Virus record (IMG/VR): IMGVR_UViG_3300007234_000043
Location: 1 to 34,086 of that record
Strand: one strand, 5' to 3'
DNA from: a virus
Length of the DNA stretch: 34,086 bases
This document shows, piece after piece, positions 6,024 to 12,958 of the stretch (its first letter is position 1; each line of letters opens with the position of its first letter). The position numbers and the translations under genes were made by a program. The notes below the pieces were generated by a model. The model did no database searches. It saw nothing but the letters and a program-made list of their open reading frames with translations, and was not told where the DNA came from.

Positions 6024-6376
6024 GCTGCTTCTCCACGGCTGAACAGCTTCCGTACCGGAGCGACGAGGCGCTGAAGGATGCCGGGATGGACGGGCGTCTC
6101 GACCTTGAATGCGTTGGCGCTCTGAAGGGCGTTGACGAACTCGTCATCCCATGCCGGATCTGCAAGCTTGCGCGGAGCGGGTGCCGGGGAATATTCGCGC
6201 ATGTACTTGCGGACAGCCTTGCGAGACCGGGGGCTTGATCCACCATGTCCACGGGTCCAGTGACCGACCGTTGCATGTGAAAGGCCCGCGCCAAGAGAAA
6301 TCTCGTGGAGCGGCACCCCGGTTTCTTTCTGGAACTTTCGTACTTCCCGGACGATGGCTGCTGTTGCTGGTTTCAT
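6020..6376 (-). CDS. HTH regulator (XRE-like)
   Basis: 118 residues from the ATG at 6376, which has a GGAG ribosome site and overlaps the previous stop by ATGA. Residues about 8-50 form a helix-turn-helix (FQKETGVPLHEISLGAGLSH then ATVGHW). The C-terminal half is proline- and Lys/Arg-rich, possibly for oligomerisation or partner contact. As second gene of the minus-strand block, next to another HTH gene at a divergent promoter, it resembles the second regulator of a phage switch (cII- or YdaT-like position). The exact role is inferred from location only. Confidence 0.65.
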   Translation of the reverse strand: MKPATAAIVREVRKFQKETGVPLHEISLGAGLSHATVGHWTRGHGGSSPRSRKAVRKYMREYSPAPAPRKLADPAWDDEFVNALQSANAFKVETPVHPGILQRLVAPVRKLFSRGEAA

Positions 6377-6600
6377 GCTGCTGTCTCCTTCTCTGCTTTG
6401 CCCGCCCGGTTTGGGCAGTTCTGGTTTGCCTCGAAAAGCTGCTGGGGCGTGACCTTCGCCATGGACATAAGTGTCGGCCAGTGCCAGTCGGGGACGCCGT
6501 TGTTCTGCCATGCCCAGACGGAATTGCGGCTTTTGCCGACGCGACGGGCCACGGACGTAATACCGCCAGCAGCCTCGATGATTTCCTTGATGCTGTTCAT
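6373..6600 (-). CDS. Cro/YdaS-like HTH repressor
   Basis: 75 residues, first gene leftwards from the divergent control region. The helix-turn-helix is clear: IIEAAGGITSVARRVGKSR, then NSVWAWQNNGVPDWHWPTL, the layout of Cro/YdaS proteins (GG..alA..lG.s...v..W...g.vP..). Its ATG lies 7 bases after a possible -10 (TAGGAT), so the message may be leaderless like lambda cI from PRM, though AGGA could also serve as ribosome site. Repeated GTGCAAT-type half-sites upstream are good candidates for its operators. Confidence 0.75.
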   Translation of the reverse strand: MNSIKEIIEAAGGITSVARRVGKSRNSVWAWQNNGVPDWHWPTLMSMAKVTPQQLFEANQNCPNRAGKAEKETAA

Positions 6601-6601
6601 G

Positions 6602-6650
6602 GCGCAATCCTACGTGCAATAATCTTGGTGTGCAACATCATTTGTGCGAT
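6602..6650. promoter_or_regulatory. Operator region with four direct GTGCAAT-like half-sites
   Basis: Heptamers GCGCAAT (6602), GTGCAAT (6614), GTGCAAC (6630) and GTGCGAT (6644) repeat in one orientation at 12-16 bp spacing between the divergent HTH and plus-strand genes. They overlap the likely leftward promoter and lie upstream of the rightward one, as expected for autoregulation by the HTH protein. Confidence 0.45.
6607..6635 (-). promoter_or_regulatory. Possible leftward sigma70-type promoter
   Basis: On the minus strand TTGCAC (6635-6630), 17 bases, TAGGAT (6612-6607). Transcription would begin at or just before the ATG at 6600. Confidence 0.4.
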
Positions 6651-6658
6651 TTTTTATG

Positions 6659-6687
6659 TTGACCGGCATCCGGTATGAAATTATTCT
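6659..6687 (+). promoter_or_regulatory. Rightward sigma70-type promoter with palindrome in the spacer
   Basis: TTGACC (6659-6664), 17 bases, TATTCT (6682-6687). ACCGG-CAT-CCGGT (6662-6674) is a palindrome between the boxes and may be an operator. It would drive the plus-strand block starting at 6717 and rules out an upstream start at 6675. Confidence 0.55.
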
Positions 6688-6716
6688 TCACGCATCACAA
6701 CGAAGGAGAAACAGTG

Positions 6717-6935
6717 ATGACTGCAACATTCCAGGCTTTCGACCGCGACGGCGACCGGACCATGACGGCCACGGCAAAGGCGCACCGGGCCAAGGGCGCA
6801 AGCGCGGACTTCGGCGTCCTGAAGATCGACGTTGACGGAACGTACATCGACATCTTCACCACCCCCGAACGCGCCCGGTTCATTGCCGACGCGATCAACG
6901 CCAGCATCCCGGCCAAGATGGAGGAAGTGGCATGA
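6717..6935 (+). CDS. Small unknown early protein, 72 residues
   Basis: The ATG at 6717 has AGGAG about 8 bases upstream. The sequence is beta-rich (FGVLKIDVDGTYIDIFTTP) followed by a helix (ERARFIADAINASI). First gene of the rightward block and ends in an ATGA overlap with the next. No family recognised. Confidence 0.7.
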   Translation: MTATFQAFDRDGDRTMTATAKAHRAKGASADFGVLKIDVDGTYIDIFTTPERARFIADAINASIPAKMEEVA

Positions 6936-7186
6936 CCATCCACAGCACCAGCCGCGAAGCCCGGAACGAGGCGGACAGCATCAAGGCCGCATTCCGGTCC
7001 ATCGTGACCCTAGCCAACATGCCCGACGAGGCAAAGGCATCGCTTCTGCTGAACGCCGAAGAGTGCGTTGACGAGGCGTTTCACGACGAGATTGCCGACC
7101 TCGAACACGACGAGGAAGCCCGCGCGTCCTGCATCTATCACCGCGAGATTGACGACATGCGACACCCTGACCGGGGGTTTGTGTGA
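6932..7186 (+). CDS. Small acidic unknown protein, 84 residues
   Basis: Helical, strongly acidic protein (FHDEIADLEHDEEAR). ATGA overlap with the previous gene and a one-base TGATG junction with the next. Acidic early phage proteins are sometimes DNA mimics or inhibitors, but no motif here supports that. Confidence 0.65.
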   Translation: MTIHSTSREARNEADSIKAAFRSIVTLANMPDEAKASLLLNAEECVDEAFHDEIADLEHDEEARASCIYHREIDDMRHPDRGFV

Positions 7187-7470
7187 TGGCCTGCATCCGC
7201 GACCTTATCGAAGATGCCCGCAACCGGGAGATTGACCTGATGCAGAAGCGTGACGCTTGGGAGTTTGACCTTCGCAAGCAGATCGTGGCGACGGCCCCGG
7301 ACTGCCTCTCGACACCCGACCACAACAGGGCGATGCAGATGCTTGGCGACGTGGTTCAGGCGGGCTTTGACGCCCTGCTTGCTGACGTGCGCGCCGAGAT
7401 CGACACGCTGGACGCCATGACCTTCACCCATTCCGAGCGGTCCCCTGCCGCCGGAAGCGTGAGCCACTGA
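7186..7470 (+). CDS. Unknown helical protein, 94 residues
   Basis: Starts at the ATG of a GTGATG (a GTG start at 7183 would add one residue). Almost entirely helical (IRDLIEDARNREIDLMQKRD), perhaps a coiled coil. Directly followed by the structured leader at 7471. No family recognised. Confidence 0.65.
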   Translation: MACIRDLIEDARNREIDLMQKRDAWEFDLRKQIVATAPDCLSTPDHNRAMQMLGDVVQAGFDALLADVRAEIDTLDAMTFTHSERSPAAGSVSH

Positions 7471-7532
7471 CTGACGGCTCCGCGCGCCGGGTGGGGCCTC
7501 CCCGCCTGCCCGGCGTACCGAACCGTCAGAAA
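7471..7532 (+). ncRNA. Structured leader element, copy 1
   Basis: Outer stem CTGACGG (7471-7477) with CCGTCAG (7523-7529), inner perfect stem CGCCGGG (7485-7491) with CCCGGCG (7509-7515), and an apical GGGG-CCT-CCCC. The 3' arm belongs to the 16-mer ACCGAACCGTCAGAAA (7517-7532), repeated exactly 130 bp later, and is followed by a ribosome site. It may be a cis-acting RNA controlling processing, attenuation or translation. Confidence 0.5.
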
Positions 7533-7539
7533 CAGGAGA

Positions 7540-7584
7540 ATGATGATGACCCCCACAAGTTCCCGGCGACCCCCCAGCCGGTGA
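7540..7584 (+). CDS. Possible 14-codon leader peptide
   Basis: After an AGGAG site, ATGATGATG opens a frame of 14 residues (MMMTPTSSRRPPSR) between the two hairpin leaders. It is Pro/Arg-rich, which would slow ribosomes; a leader-peptide role is speculation. Confidence 0.3.
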   Translation: MMMTPTSSRRPPSR

Positions 7585-7607
7585 AGCGGATGCGATGACG
7601 TTTCCGC

Positions 7608-7662
7608 GTTCCGGGTGTGGGTCCCAGCCAGGAAGTCACCCGGAACACCGAACCGTCAGAAA
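7608..7662 (+). ncRNA. Structured leader element, copy 2
   Basis: Perfect 10-bp stem GTTCCGGGTG (7608-7617) with CACCCGGAAC (7637-7646), an inner TGGG/CCCA, then the same 16-mer ACCGAACCGTCAGAAA (7647-7662) and the ribosome site AAGGAA of the gene at 7672. Stem sequence differs from copy 1 while the 16-mer is identical. Confidence 0.5.
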
Positions 7663-7671
7663 GGAACTGAC

Positions 7672-7992
7672 ATGCTGATTACCAGTCCACCCGTCTGTAG
7701 TCGCCAAATGGGGAATCCAAAGCCCGGCGAGTTCAAGATGCGCGCCACGAAGAATGGGCCTTGGCTGGCTGCGCAGATCAAGCGTGTGTGCATGTGCACC
7801 ATCGGCGGGTCTGTGCTTCACGATCACACGCCAGACTGTGACAGGCCGGGTTCCCTTACCGCAGAACTGAACGGACGCTCGCACCCCGTTGAAGATGTCT
7901 GGATGTACGGGAGACCAATCACACGGACGGAATACGACCGGTTGTCGGGGTGTGACCCGCGACCGCTTTCATCGCAATCACCTGCATTCTAA
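7672..7992 (+). CDS. Unknown protein, 106 residues
   Basis: Starts at the ATG 7 bases after AAGGAA, immediately downstream of leader copy 2. Contains cysteines and histidines around residues 40-60 (CMCTIGG, HDHTPDC) that could bind metal, and no membrane segments. No family recognised. Confidence 0.6.
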   Translation: MLITSPPVCSRQMGNPKPGEFKMRATKNGPWLAAQIKRVCMCTIGGSVLHDHTPDCDRPGSLTAELNGRSHPVEDVWMYGRPITRTEYDRLSGCDPRPLSSQSPAF

Positions 7993-8003
7993 AGGAGAAG
8001 AAA

Positions 8004-8684
8004 ATGCTTGGACACAACAACCCCCCCGAACAGTTCGCCCGCGTCGATGAACTTGTTGCCAACGCAGATCGGTGGAAGACGGAGCGCCCGGTCATCGAAA
8101 GCGATGATGTTGCCGGTAAGGCGCAGGCGTTCCTTGACCAGCTTCGGTCATGCGCAAAGGAAATCGAGGCCACGCGGAAGGCGGAGAAACAGCCGCATAT
8201 GGATGCAGCCAAGGCCGTGGACCAGGTGTTCAAGCCTCAGATGGATCGCCTCACTGCCGCCGCCAACATCATCAAGGGGCTGCTCACGGAATTCCTCCGC
8301 AAGAAAGAGGATGAACGACGTGCGGCGGAGGCTGAGCAGCGGCGCATTGCAGATGAAGCGGCGCGCAAGGCTGAGGAAGCTGCAAGAGCCGCCTCCAGTG
8401 TCGATCAGCAGGTTGCCGCACAGAAGGCCCGTGAGGATGCCAGCGCGGCTGCGGCAGAGGCAGACCATATCGCCCGGACCCGCTCACAGGTGACCGGTCA
8501 GGGCCGCACGGTTTCTCTCCGATCCTGGAAGGTCGGCGTGATTGTTGACCAAGGCAAGGTCTACCGCAAATTCCGCGATCACCCGTCCGTTATCGAAGTG
8601 CTTCAGAAGCTTGTCAACGCGGAAGTTCGCGGGGGCCGGAGCATCCCCGGAGTGGATATTCGGGAAGAGCAGGAGGCGGCATGA
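8004..8684 (+). CDS. Coiled-coil phage protein upstream of recombination genes
   Basis: 226 residues with AAAGGAG upstream. Residues ~45-160 form a long coiled coil, very rich in Ala, Glu, Arg and Lys (KKEDERRAAEAEQRRIADEA), followed by a compact C-terminal domain (LRSWKVGVIVDQGKVYRKFR). Proteins of this build often precede phage annealase or exonuclease genes; the present one leads, via two small genes, into Rad52 and SSB. Function unknown. Confidence 0.75.
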   Translation: MLGHNNPPEQFARVDELVANADRWKTERPVIESDDVAGKAQAFLDQLRSCAKEIEATRKAEKQPHMDAAKAVDQVFKPQMDRLTAAANIIKGLLTEFLRKKEDERRAAEAEQRRIADEAARKAEEAARAASSVDQQVAAQKAREDASAAAAEADHIARTRSQVTGQGRTVSLRSWKVGVIVDQGKVYRKFRDHPSVIEVLQKLVNAEVRGGRSIPGVDIREEQEAA

Positions 8685-8734
8685 CCCCGGACTTCTGTGA
8701 CCAGTGGACGGCAATCAGGGAGACAATGGAATGA
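8681..8734 (+). CDS. Possible 17-residue microprotein
   Basis: MTPDFCDQWTAIRETME. A strong AGGAGG lies 5 bases before the ATG, and both ends are ATGA overlaps with flanking genes. It may be a real peptide or a device to pass ribosomes to the next gene. Confidence 0.4.
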   Translation: MTPDFCDQWTAIRETME

Positions 8735-8964
8735 GCGAGATCAAGTACACGCCGGGGCCTTGGCGCGCGACTGAGCGCGATTCCGAAATTATCATTGAGG
8801 GTGGCTGTACGGAGGTTGTGGCCGTGCTGCCCAACCCGGCCCGACACGGGTTTGGTGTCGTGTCTGTTGATGAGCGGCAAGCCAACGCTGAACGGATCGC
8901 CGACGCAGTGAATTTTTGGAACAACGTAGCCGCTGCCATCGCCAAGGCGGAGGGCCGGTCATGA
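8731..8964 (+). CDS. Small phage protein of the TPGPW type
   Basis: 77 residues starting MSEIKYTPGPWRA, a frequent start among small phage proteins that end with an alanine-rich helix (here NAERIADAVNFWNN). The ATG is part of an ATGA overlap; the next gene also begins in an ATGA overlap. Function unknown. Confidence 0.65.
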   Translation: MSEIKYTPGPWRATERDSEIIIEGGCTEVVAVLPNPARHGFGVVSVDERQANAERIADAVNFWNNVAAAIAKAEGRS

Positions 8965-9596
8965 CCTTCACCCCCGAACAGACGGCAATGCTGTCATCAC
9001 CCCTTGACCGCTCCCACGTCAAGACACGCCAGCAGGCCGGGCAGAACCTGTCCTATGTCGAGGGCTGGCACGTCATCGCGGAGGCCAACCGGATATTCGG
9101 CTTTGACGGCTGGACCCGGCAGACCGTGCAGCTTGATTGCGTCCATGCAGGAGAACGCCCGGACGGGAAGGCGTCGGTCACGTATCTGGCCCGCGTTCGC
9201 ATCATTGTCGGGCGGGGGGATGATCTGGTCATTCGCGACGGGACCGGCAGTGGACACGGCATTTCCAAGAACATGGGTGACGCCCACGAAAGCGCCATGA
9301 AGGAGGCCGAGACGGACGCCATGAAGCGCGCCCTGATGACCTTCGGCAACCCCTTCGGTCTGGCGCTGTACGACAAGACGCAGGCAAGCGTGGAGGACGC
9401 GCCACCGCCGCCGTTCGACCCCGAAGCCTGCTTCACGCGCATCAAGGAGAAGATCGGTCAGGTGGCCAACGGGAAGGCGCTGGACACGTTCCTGCGTGGG
9501 GAGAAAGCCAACCTCGACCGGCTCCCGACAGAGAAGTTTGACGAACTCAAAGCGGTGGCAACCAAGCGCCGCGAAGAAATGGAGAAAGCAGCATGA
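8961..9596 (+). CDS. Rad52-family single-strand annealing protein
   Basis: 211 residues. The Rad52/Rad22 core is plain: [20 protein letters not shown] (31-50), [13 protein letters not shown] (74-86), the glycine-rich DGTGSGHG (93-100), and [19 protein letters not shown] (107-125) followed by [14 protein letters not shown] (126-139). Rad52 proteins anneal complementary single strands and are the phage counterpart of lambda Beta. A C-terminal helical tail follows. It overlaps SSB by ATGA, which fits joint action on single-stranded DNA. No partner exonuclease was recognised. Confidence 0.9.
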   Translation: MTFTPEQTAMLSSPLDRSHVKTRQQAGQNLSYVEGWHVIAEANRIFGFDGWTRQTVQLDCVHAGERPDGKASVTYLARVRIIVGRGDDLVIRDGTGSGHGISKNMGDAHESAMKEAETDAMKRALMTFGNPFGLALYDKTQASVEDAPPPPFDPEACFTRIKEKIGQVANGKALDTFLRGEKANLDRLPTEKFDELKAVATKRREEMEKAA

Positions 9597-10030
9597 GCGG
9601 AAGCATCAACAAGGTCATCCTGGTTGGCAATGTGGGCCAAGACCCGGAAGTGCGCCGGATGAACAACGGTGACGCGGTTGTCACCCTGTCGGTGGCCACC
9701 GGCGAAAGCTGGCGGGACAAATCGTCTGGCGAGCGCCGGGAGAAGACAGAGTGGCACCGCGTCGTGATTTTCAACGAGCATCTGGCCAAGGTCGCCGAGC
9801 AGTACGTCCGCAAGGGATCGAAGGTCTATGTTGAAGGCCAGATCCAGACCCGCAAGTGGACCGACCAGCAGGGCCAGGACAAGTACAGCACCGAAATCGT
9901 GCTCAACCGCTTCCGTGGCGACTTGCAGATGCTCGACAGCAAGGGTCAGGGTGGGGGTGGAGAGACGCCGCCGGGTGCGGGGGATCTGGACGATTCCATA
10001 CCATTTGCCCACCCGTGGGGTGAGCGGTGA
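9593..10030 (+). CDS. ssb: Single-stranded DNA-binding protein
   Basis: 145 residues with the OB-fold pattern: [19 protein letters not shown], then [36 protein letters not shown] glycine-rich linker leads to an acidic tip, DDSIPF (133-138), the docking peptide for replication and repair proteins. Here seven more residues (AHPWGER) follow, whereas the tip normally ends the protein. Confidence 0.93.
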   Translation: MSGSINKVILVGNVGQDPEVRRMNNGDAVVTLSVATGESWRDKSSGERREKTEWHRVVIFNEHLAKVAEQYVRKGSKVYVEGQIQTRKWTDQQGQDKYSTEIVLNRFRGDLQMLDSKGQGGGGETPPGAGDLDDSIPFAHPWGER

Positions 10031-10284
10031 TGCTTCGCGCGCTCACACTGCAATGGCAGGCGGTCGGGCCGTTGGTCGAAGTGGATTCGCTCGGCGTGGC
10101 GGATATCTGCACGACAGACCCGGCCATGTTCGGGCAGGGGCATTTCCCCCGGTCAGACGCCGAATCCTGCGAGATTGCCAGATTCATCGCAGCCGCACCG
10201 GCAATGTATGCGCTCCTGACAGATTGGGTGACAGAAGGCAGCGCGCCACCGGACGCCGTGGCAATCGTGGAACGGTTCAGTTGA
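10030..10284 (+). CDS. Unknown protein, 84 residues
   Basis: Starts at the ATG of TGATG at the SSB stop. Two beta hairpins then a helical end (FIAAAPAMYALLTDWV), similar in style to small phage proteins with a C-terminal AAPxLLxAL helix. No family recognised. Confidence 0.6.
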   Translation: MLRALTLQWQAVGPLVEVDSLGVADICTTDPAMFGQGHFPRSDAESCEIARFIAAAPAMYALLTDWVTEGSAPPDAVAIVERFS

Positions 10285-10607
10285 AATCACGCATCGACAA
10301 GTCGCAACTGCCGTTCGGGTTTCAGGGCGTCACCGAAGCCCCTGACTTCCTGAAATGGCTCGCGCCGAAGCCCTGCGTGATCTGTCATTCCCGCCCGGTG
10401 GATGTTGCTCACCTGCGTCTCCGCAAGGGGCCGGGGACGGGTGCCGGGCGGGGGCAGAAGAACGACCGCTACGCGATGCCCCTGTGCCGCCCCTGTCACC
10501 GCGAGCAACACCGGGTCGGGGAGCGGGTCTACTGGCGTCATCAGGACCCTCACGGCATCTGTGACGCGCTCTGGTTCGAATGGAAGCGGGAGACAGCCAA
10601 TGACTGA
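10281..10607 (+). CDS. HNH-like (DUF968-type) nuclease-fold protein
   Basis: 108 residues from a TTG in a TTGA overlap with the previous stop. Metal-site pattern C32-x2-C35 (CVICH), H44 (VAHLR), C69-x2-C72-H73 (LCRPCH) and H77, the layout of DUF968/HNH zinc-finger nucleases found beside phage recombination genes. Probably a structure-specific or single-strand DNA nuclease acting with the SSB and NinB neighbours. It overlaps NinB by 8 bases. Confidence 0.7.
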   Translation: MKSRIDKSQLPFGFQGVTEAPDFLKWLAPKPCVICHSRPVDVAHLRLRKGPGTGAGRGQKNDRYAMPLCRPCHREQHRVGERVYWRHQDPHGICDALWFEWKRETAND

Positions 10608-10989
10608 ATTCATCCTCTCCCCCGACGCCCCGAAGGTCAGGGAACGGGTGCTGGAGCATATCCGGGCGCTCGCAGACAGCAAGCGGTGGCGGGTGACGGT
10701 GGTCCGGTACCAGAAGCGCCGGACCCTTCCGCAGAATGCCCTGTTCCACAAGTGGGTGGATCAGATCGCCACGGAAACGGGCAACGACAACGAAAGCACG
10801 AAGGACGCCCTGAAGGCGATGTTCCTGCCGCCGCGCATTATCGCCATGGGGGACGAATTGAAGGAAGTGCGCCAGTCAACCGCCGCGTTGAACGTGGCTG
10901 ACATGGCGCAGTTCATGACCCGCGTTCAGGGGTGGGCCGCATCGGAGGGGATAGCCCTTCCGCAACCAGAGGAGATGCATGATGAGTGA
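10600..10989 (+). CDS. ninB: NinB-family recombination protein
   Basis: 129 residues with the NinB core YQKRRTLPQNALFHKW (37-52), QIATETGN and the final helical part AALNVADMAQFM. NinB (Orf in lambda) binds SSB-coated DNA and helps load annealing proteins, replacing host RecFOR. Its location after Rad52, SSB and the HNH-like gene fits. Confidence 0.85.
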   Translation: MTEFILSPDAPKVRERVLEHIRALADSKRWRVTVVRYQKRRTLPQNALFHKWVDQIATETGNDNESTKDALKAMFLPPRIIAMGDELKEVRQSTAALNVADMAQFMTRVQGWAASEGIALPQPEEMHDE

Positions 10990-11152
10990 CAACGAACGCG
11001 CCGTCATCGAGGCGGCTGTGGAGTGGGGGCATGTCCGCGACTTCTGCGGCAAGACGGCGGTCACGACCGAACGCCGGGCGGACGACCTGGCCTCTGCATT
11101 GGCAGAACCGCACAACGAACATGATGGCAAATGGGAGCCGAGCCGGGAATGA
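10982..11152 (+). CDS. Small acidic unknown protein, 56 residues
   Basis: ATG at 10982 (after AGAGGAG) opens MSDNERAVIEAAVEWGHVRD..., ending in EPSRE with the stop overlapping the next ATG. Helical, resembles short accessory phage proteins with an EAAVxW start. No family recognised; it fills the only gap between NinB and DpdA. Confidence 0.65.
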   Translation: MSDNERAVIEAAVEWGHVRDFCGKTAVTTERRADDLASALAEPHNEHDGKWEPSRE

Positions 11153-11901
11153 TGTTTTTCGTCGGCCTCCATCAACCGAGTGATTGTCAGCACTTCGCCA
11201 GGTCATTCGTGAGCGTGAACAGACTGCGGCAGCGGAAAGCTCCGTTCGCAGTGAATGACTGGATCATGGACAGTGGGGCGTTCACCGAGGTCGCCGTACA
11301 CGGCGGCTACCGCAGTTCCGTGCAGGACTACGCCACCGAAATCAACAGGTGGTCAGAGAACGGCGCTATGCTGGCAGCTGTCGCTCAGGATTGGATGTGC
11401 GAACCGTTTGTGCTGGCGAAAACCGGGATGACAGTCGCGGACCATCAGCGGCTGACGGTCGAACGATACGACGAACTGATGGGAGAGGCCCCTGCGGCGT
11501 ACATCATGCCAGTCTTGCAGGGGTATGAGCCTCACGAGTATGCGCGACACGTCCGCGAATACGGAGACCGGCTGTCCTTTGGCGCATGGGTCGGCGTGGG
11601 GTCCGTCTGCAAGCGCAATGCGTCACCGGAGAGCATTGCCTGTGTGCTTGCGGCGGTCAAGGACGAGCGCCCGGACCTGCGCTTGCACGGCTTCGGACTG
11701 AAATTGACCGCGCTCACGTGGGAGTCTGTTTCTGCGCAACTGCACTCCGCCGACTCGATGGCCTGGAGCTTTGCCGCACGGCGCGGGGGGCGCAACGCAA
11801 ACGACTGGCGGGAGGCGGAACAGTACCGCCAGACCGTCGAGGACCGAAAAGGAACCGTGAAATGTGGCTTTCAGCCTATGTTGCCTCTGTTGTCGGCGTG
11901 A
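11149..11901 (+). CDS. dpdA: DpdA-like DNA 7-deazaguanine transglycosylase
   Basis: 250 residues (ATG 11149 or 11152). It resembles phage DpdA proteins, relatives of tRNA-guanine transglycosylase: MDSGAFTEV (40-48) matches the TGT DSGGFQ site, with PVLQGYEP (121-128), GAWVGVGSVCKRN (145-157), LHGFGLKLTAL (179-189) and SADSMAWSFAARR (200-212), where D202 is the likely nucleophile. The zinc cysteines of tRNA enzymes are not seen. DpdA swaps guanine in DNA for a 7-deazaguanine such as preQ0, which blocks restriction. A precursor transporter follows in the operon; synthesis genes (folE, queD, queE, queC) are absent from the window, so the precursor presumably comes from the host. Confidence 0.8.
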   Translation: MMFFVGLHQPSDCQHFARSFVSVNRLRQRKAPFAVNDWIMDSGAFTEVAVHGGYRSSVQDYATEINRWSENGAMLAAVAQDWMCEPFVLAKTGMTVADHQRLTVERYDELMGEAPAAYIMPVLQGYEPHEYARHVREYGDRLSFGAWVGVGSVCKRNASPESIACVLAAVKDERPDLRLHGFGLKLTALTWESVSAQLHSADSMAWSFAARRGGRNANDWREAEQYRQTVEDRKGTVKCGFQPMLPLLSA

Positions 11902-12344
11902 ATGTCGCCTTTGACGTTCTGCCGCTCATCGAAACGCCGTGGGGGGTCGTCCCACCTGCCGCGTTGCTCGTCGGCGCGGTGTTCGTCTTCCGGGATTTCG
12001 CGCAACGCGCGGTAGGTCATTGGGTGCTTGCCGGAATGGCAATAGGCGTGGCGCTCAGTTACTGGCTGGCGTCCCCATATGTGGCGCTGGCGTCAGCGGC
12101 GGCTTTCGCCGTCTCCGAACTCGTCGATTGGGCCGTCTACAGCGTGTTGCGCCGCCCTTTCCGGGAGCGCGTTCTGGCGTCCTCACTGCTCGGCACACCG
12201 ATTGATTCGGTTGTTTTCCTGGTCGGCATCGGTGCGTTTTCCTGGTTTGGGGTCGTGGTGATGACGCTGGCGAAACTGGTTGCGGCGGTCGGTGTCTATG
12301 CCTACTGCGGCGGGCGGTCGGCATCGGAGAACGAGCATGACTGA
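11862..12344 (+). CDS. yhhQ: YhhQ-type queuosine-precursor transporter (VUT family)
   Basis: 160 residues, hydrophobic with about five membrane helices. It carries family marks: FVFRDFAQRAVG (42-52), LASPYVALASAAAFAVSELVDW (69-90, here quoted in joined parts LASPYVALASAAAFAV and SELVDW), AVYSVLRR (91-98) and PIDSVVFL (113-120). YhhQ imports preQ0/preQ1. It is shorter than bacterial YhhQ (~220), as expected for a phage form. It starts inside the end of DpdA (40-base overlap), so the two are made together, presumably to supply base to DpdA. Confidence 0.8.
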   Translation: MWLSAYVASVVGVNVAFDVLPLIETPWGVVPPAALLVGAVFVFRDFAQRAVGHWVLAGMAIGVALSYWLASPYVALASAAAFAVSELVDWAVYSVLRRPFRERVLASSLLGTPIDSVVFLVGIGAFSWFGVVVMTLAKLVAAVGVYAYCGGRSASENEHD

Positions 12345-12612
12345 CGAACTCAGCAAGGCGGCGAGGAGCCGGGGGAGCGCGCTCGCTAACGCGCTTGACG
12401 AGGCGCTGCATTATGGGGACGAACTCGGCGGGTGGCTTGCTGACATCGACAACTCGGATCGCGTCGAGGACGATGTGGCCGAGTGGCTGAAGTCCATGCG
12501 CCCGTACTTCGCCGACCGCGCGGACGTGACCGGCGAGACCGACTCCCCGATGACAGCGAACGAGGCGTTGCGGGTGCTGACCGCCATCGACGCAGCACTG
12601 GAGGCGAAGTGA
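12337..12612 (+). CDS. Small unknown protein, 91 residues
   Basis: ATG at 12337 with GGAG upstream; 8-base overlap with the transporter. Acidic helical protein (WLADIDNSDRVEDDVAEWL) ending in an alanine-rich helix. No family recognised. Confidence 0.6.
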   Translation: MTDELSKAARSRGSALANALDEALHYGDELGGWLADIDNSDRVEDDVAEWLKSMRPYFADRADVTGETDSPMTANEALRVLTAIDAALEAK

Positions 12613-12824
12613 TGCGCCAGTCTCGGGGCATGTCGTTTGTCGAATCCCTGGCCAACGTCGCGGTCGGATACTGCGTGGCGGTCGTTGCTCAAATAGCAGT
12701 GTTCCCGCTTTTCAAGCTGGACGTTCCGTTGCACGACAATCTGATGATCGGGGCCGTATTCACGGCGGTCAGCCTTGCCCGATCCTACGCATTCCGGCGA
12801 CTGTTTGAACGGCTGCGACCGTGA
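12612..12824 (+). CDS. Small membrane protein (DUF7220-like)
   Basis: 70 residues with two membrane helices, about 8-34 and 43-58. The pattern QSRGMSFVESLANVAVGY, AQIAVFPLF, then ARSYAFRRLFERL matches the DUF7220 phage family as I recall it (QSR..S..E...N...GY.VA...Q..vFP.F). Its role is unknown; family members often sit in phage accessory blocks near DNA-modification genes. Confidence 0.7.
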   Translation: MRQSRGMSFVESLANVAVGYCVAVVAQIAVFPLFKLDVPLHDNLMIGAVFTAVSLARSYAFRRLFERLRP

Positions 12825-12958
12825 AACGGAAGCCCCGTCTTAGGTCAGCCATCGCCGCCGATCTGCGGACGCCGAAATACAGGCCGCGCAAGGTGAAGAA
12901 CCGGAAGCGGTATGACAGGAAGCGTCAGCCCGACACCTCGGCACCCAGCGCCGAGTAA
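12821..12958 (+). CDS. Small highly basic protein, 45 residues
   Basis: GTG start in a GTGA overlap with the preceding stop. Sequence is Lys/Arg-rich: LRTPKYRPRKVKNRKRYDRK. Weak resemblance to the RVxKNKKGKGSYxRK tail of ArfA-type ribosome-rescue proteins, too little to name it; RNA binding is plausible from charge. Its last 34 bases overlap the convergent late gene. Confidence 0.55.
   Translation: MKRKPRLRSAIAADLRTPKYRPRKVKNRKRYDRKRQPDTSAPSAE

Noticed and set aside
6675-6716. Upstream start (MKLFFTHH) for the 6717 gene
   Set aside because: It would place the start codon inside the promoter spacer; the ATG at 6717 has a good ribosome site.
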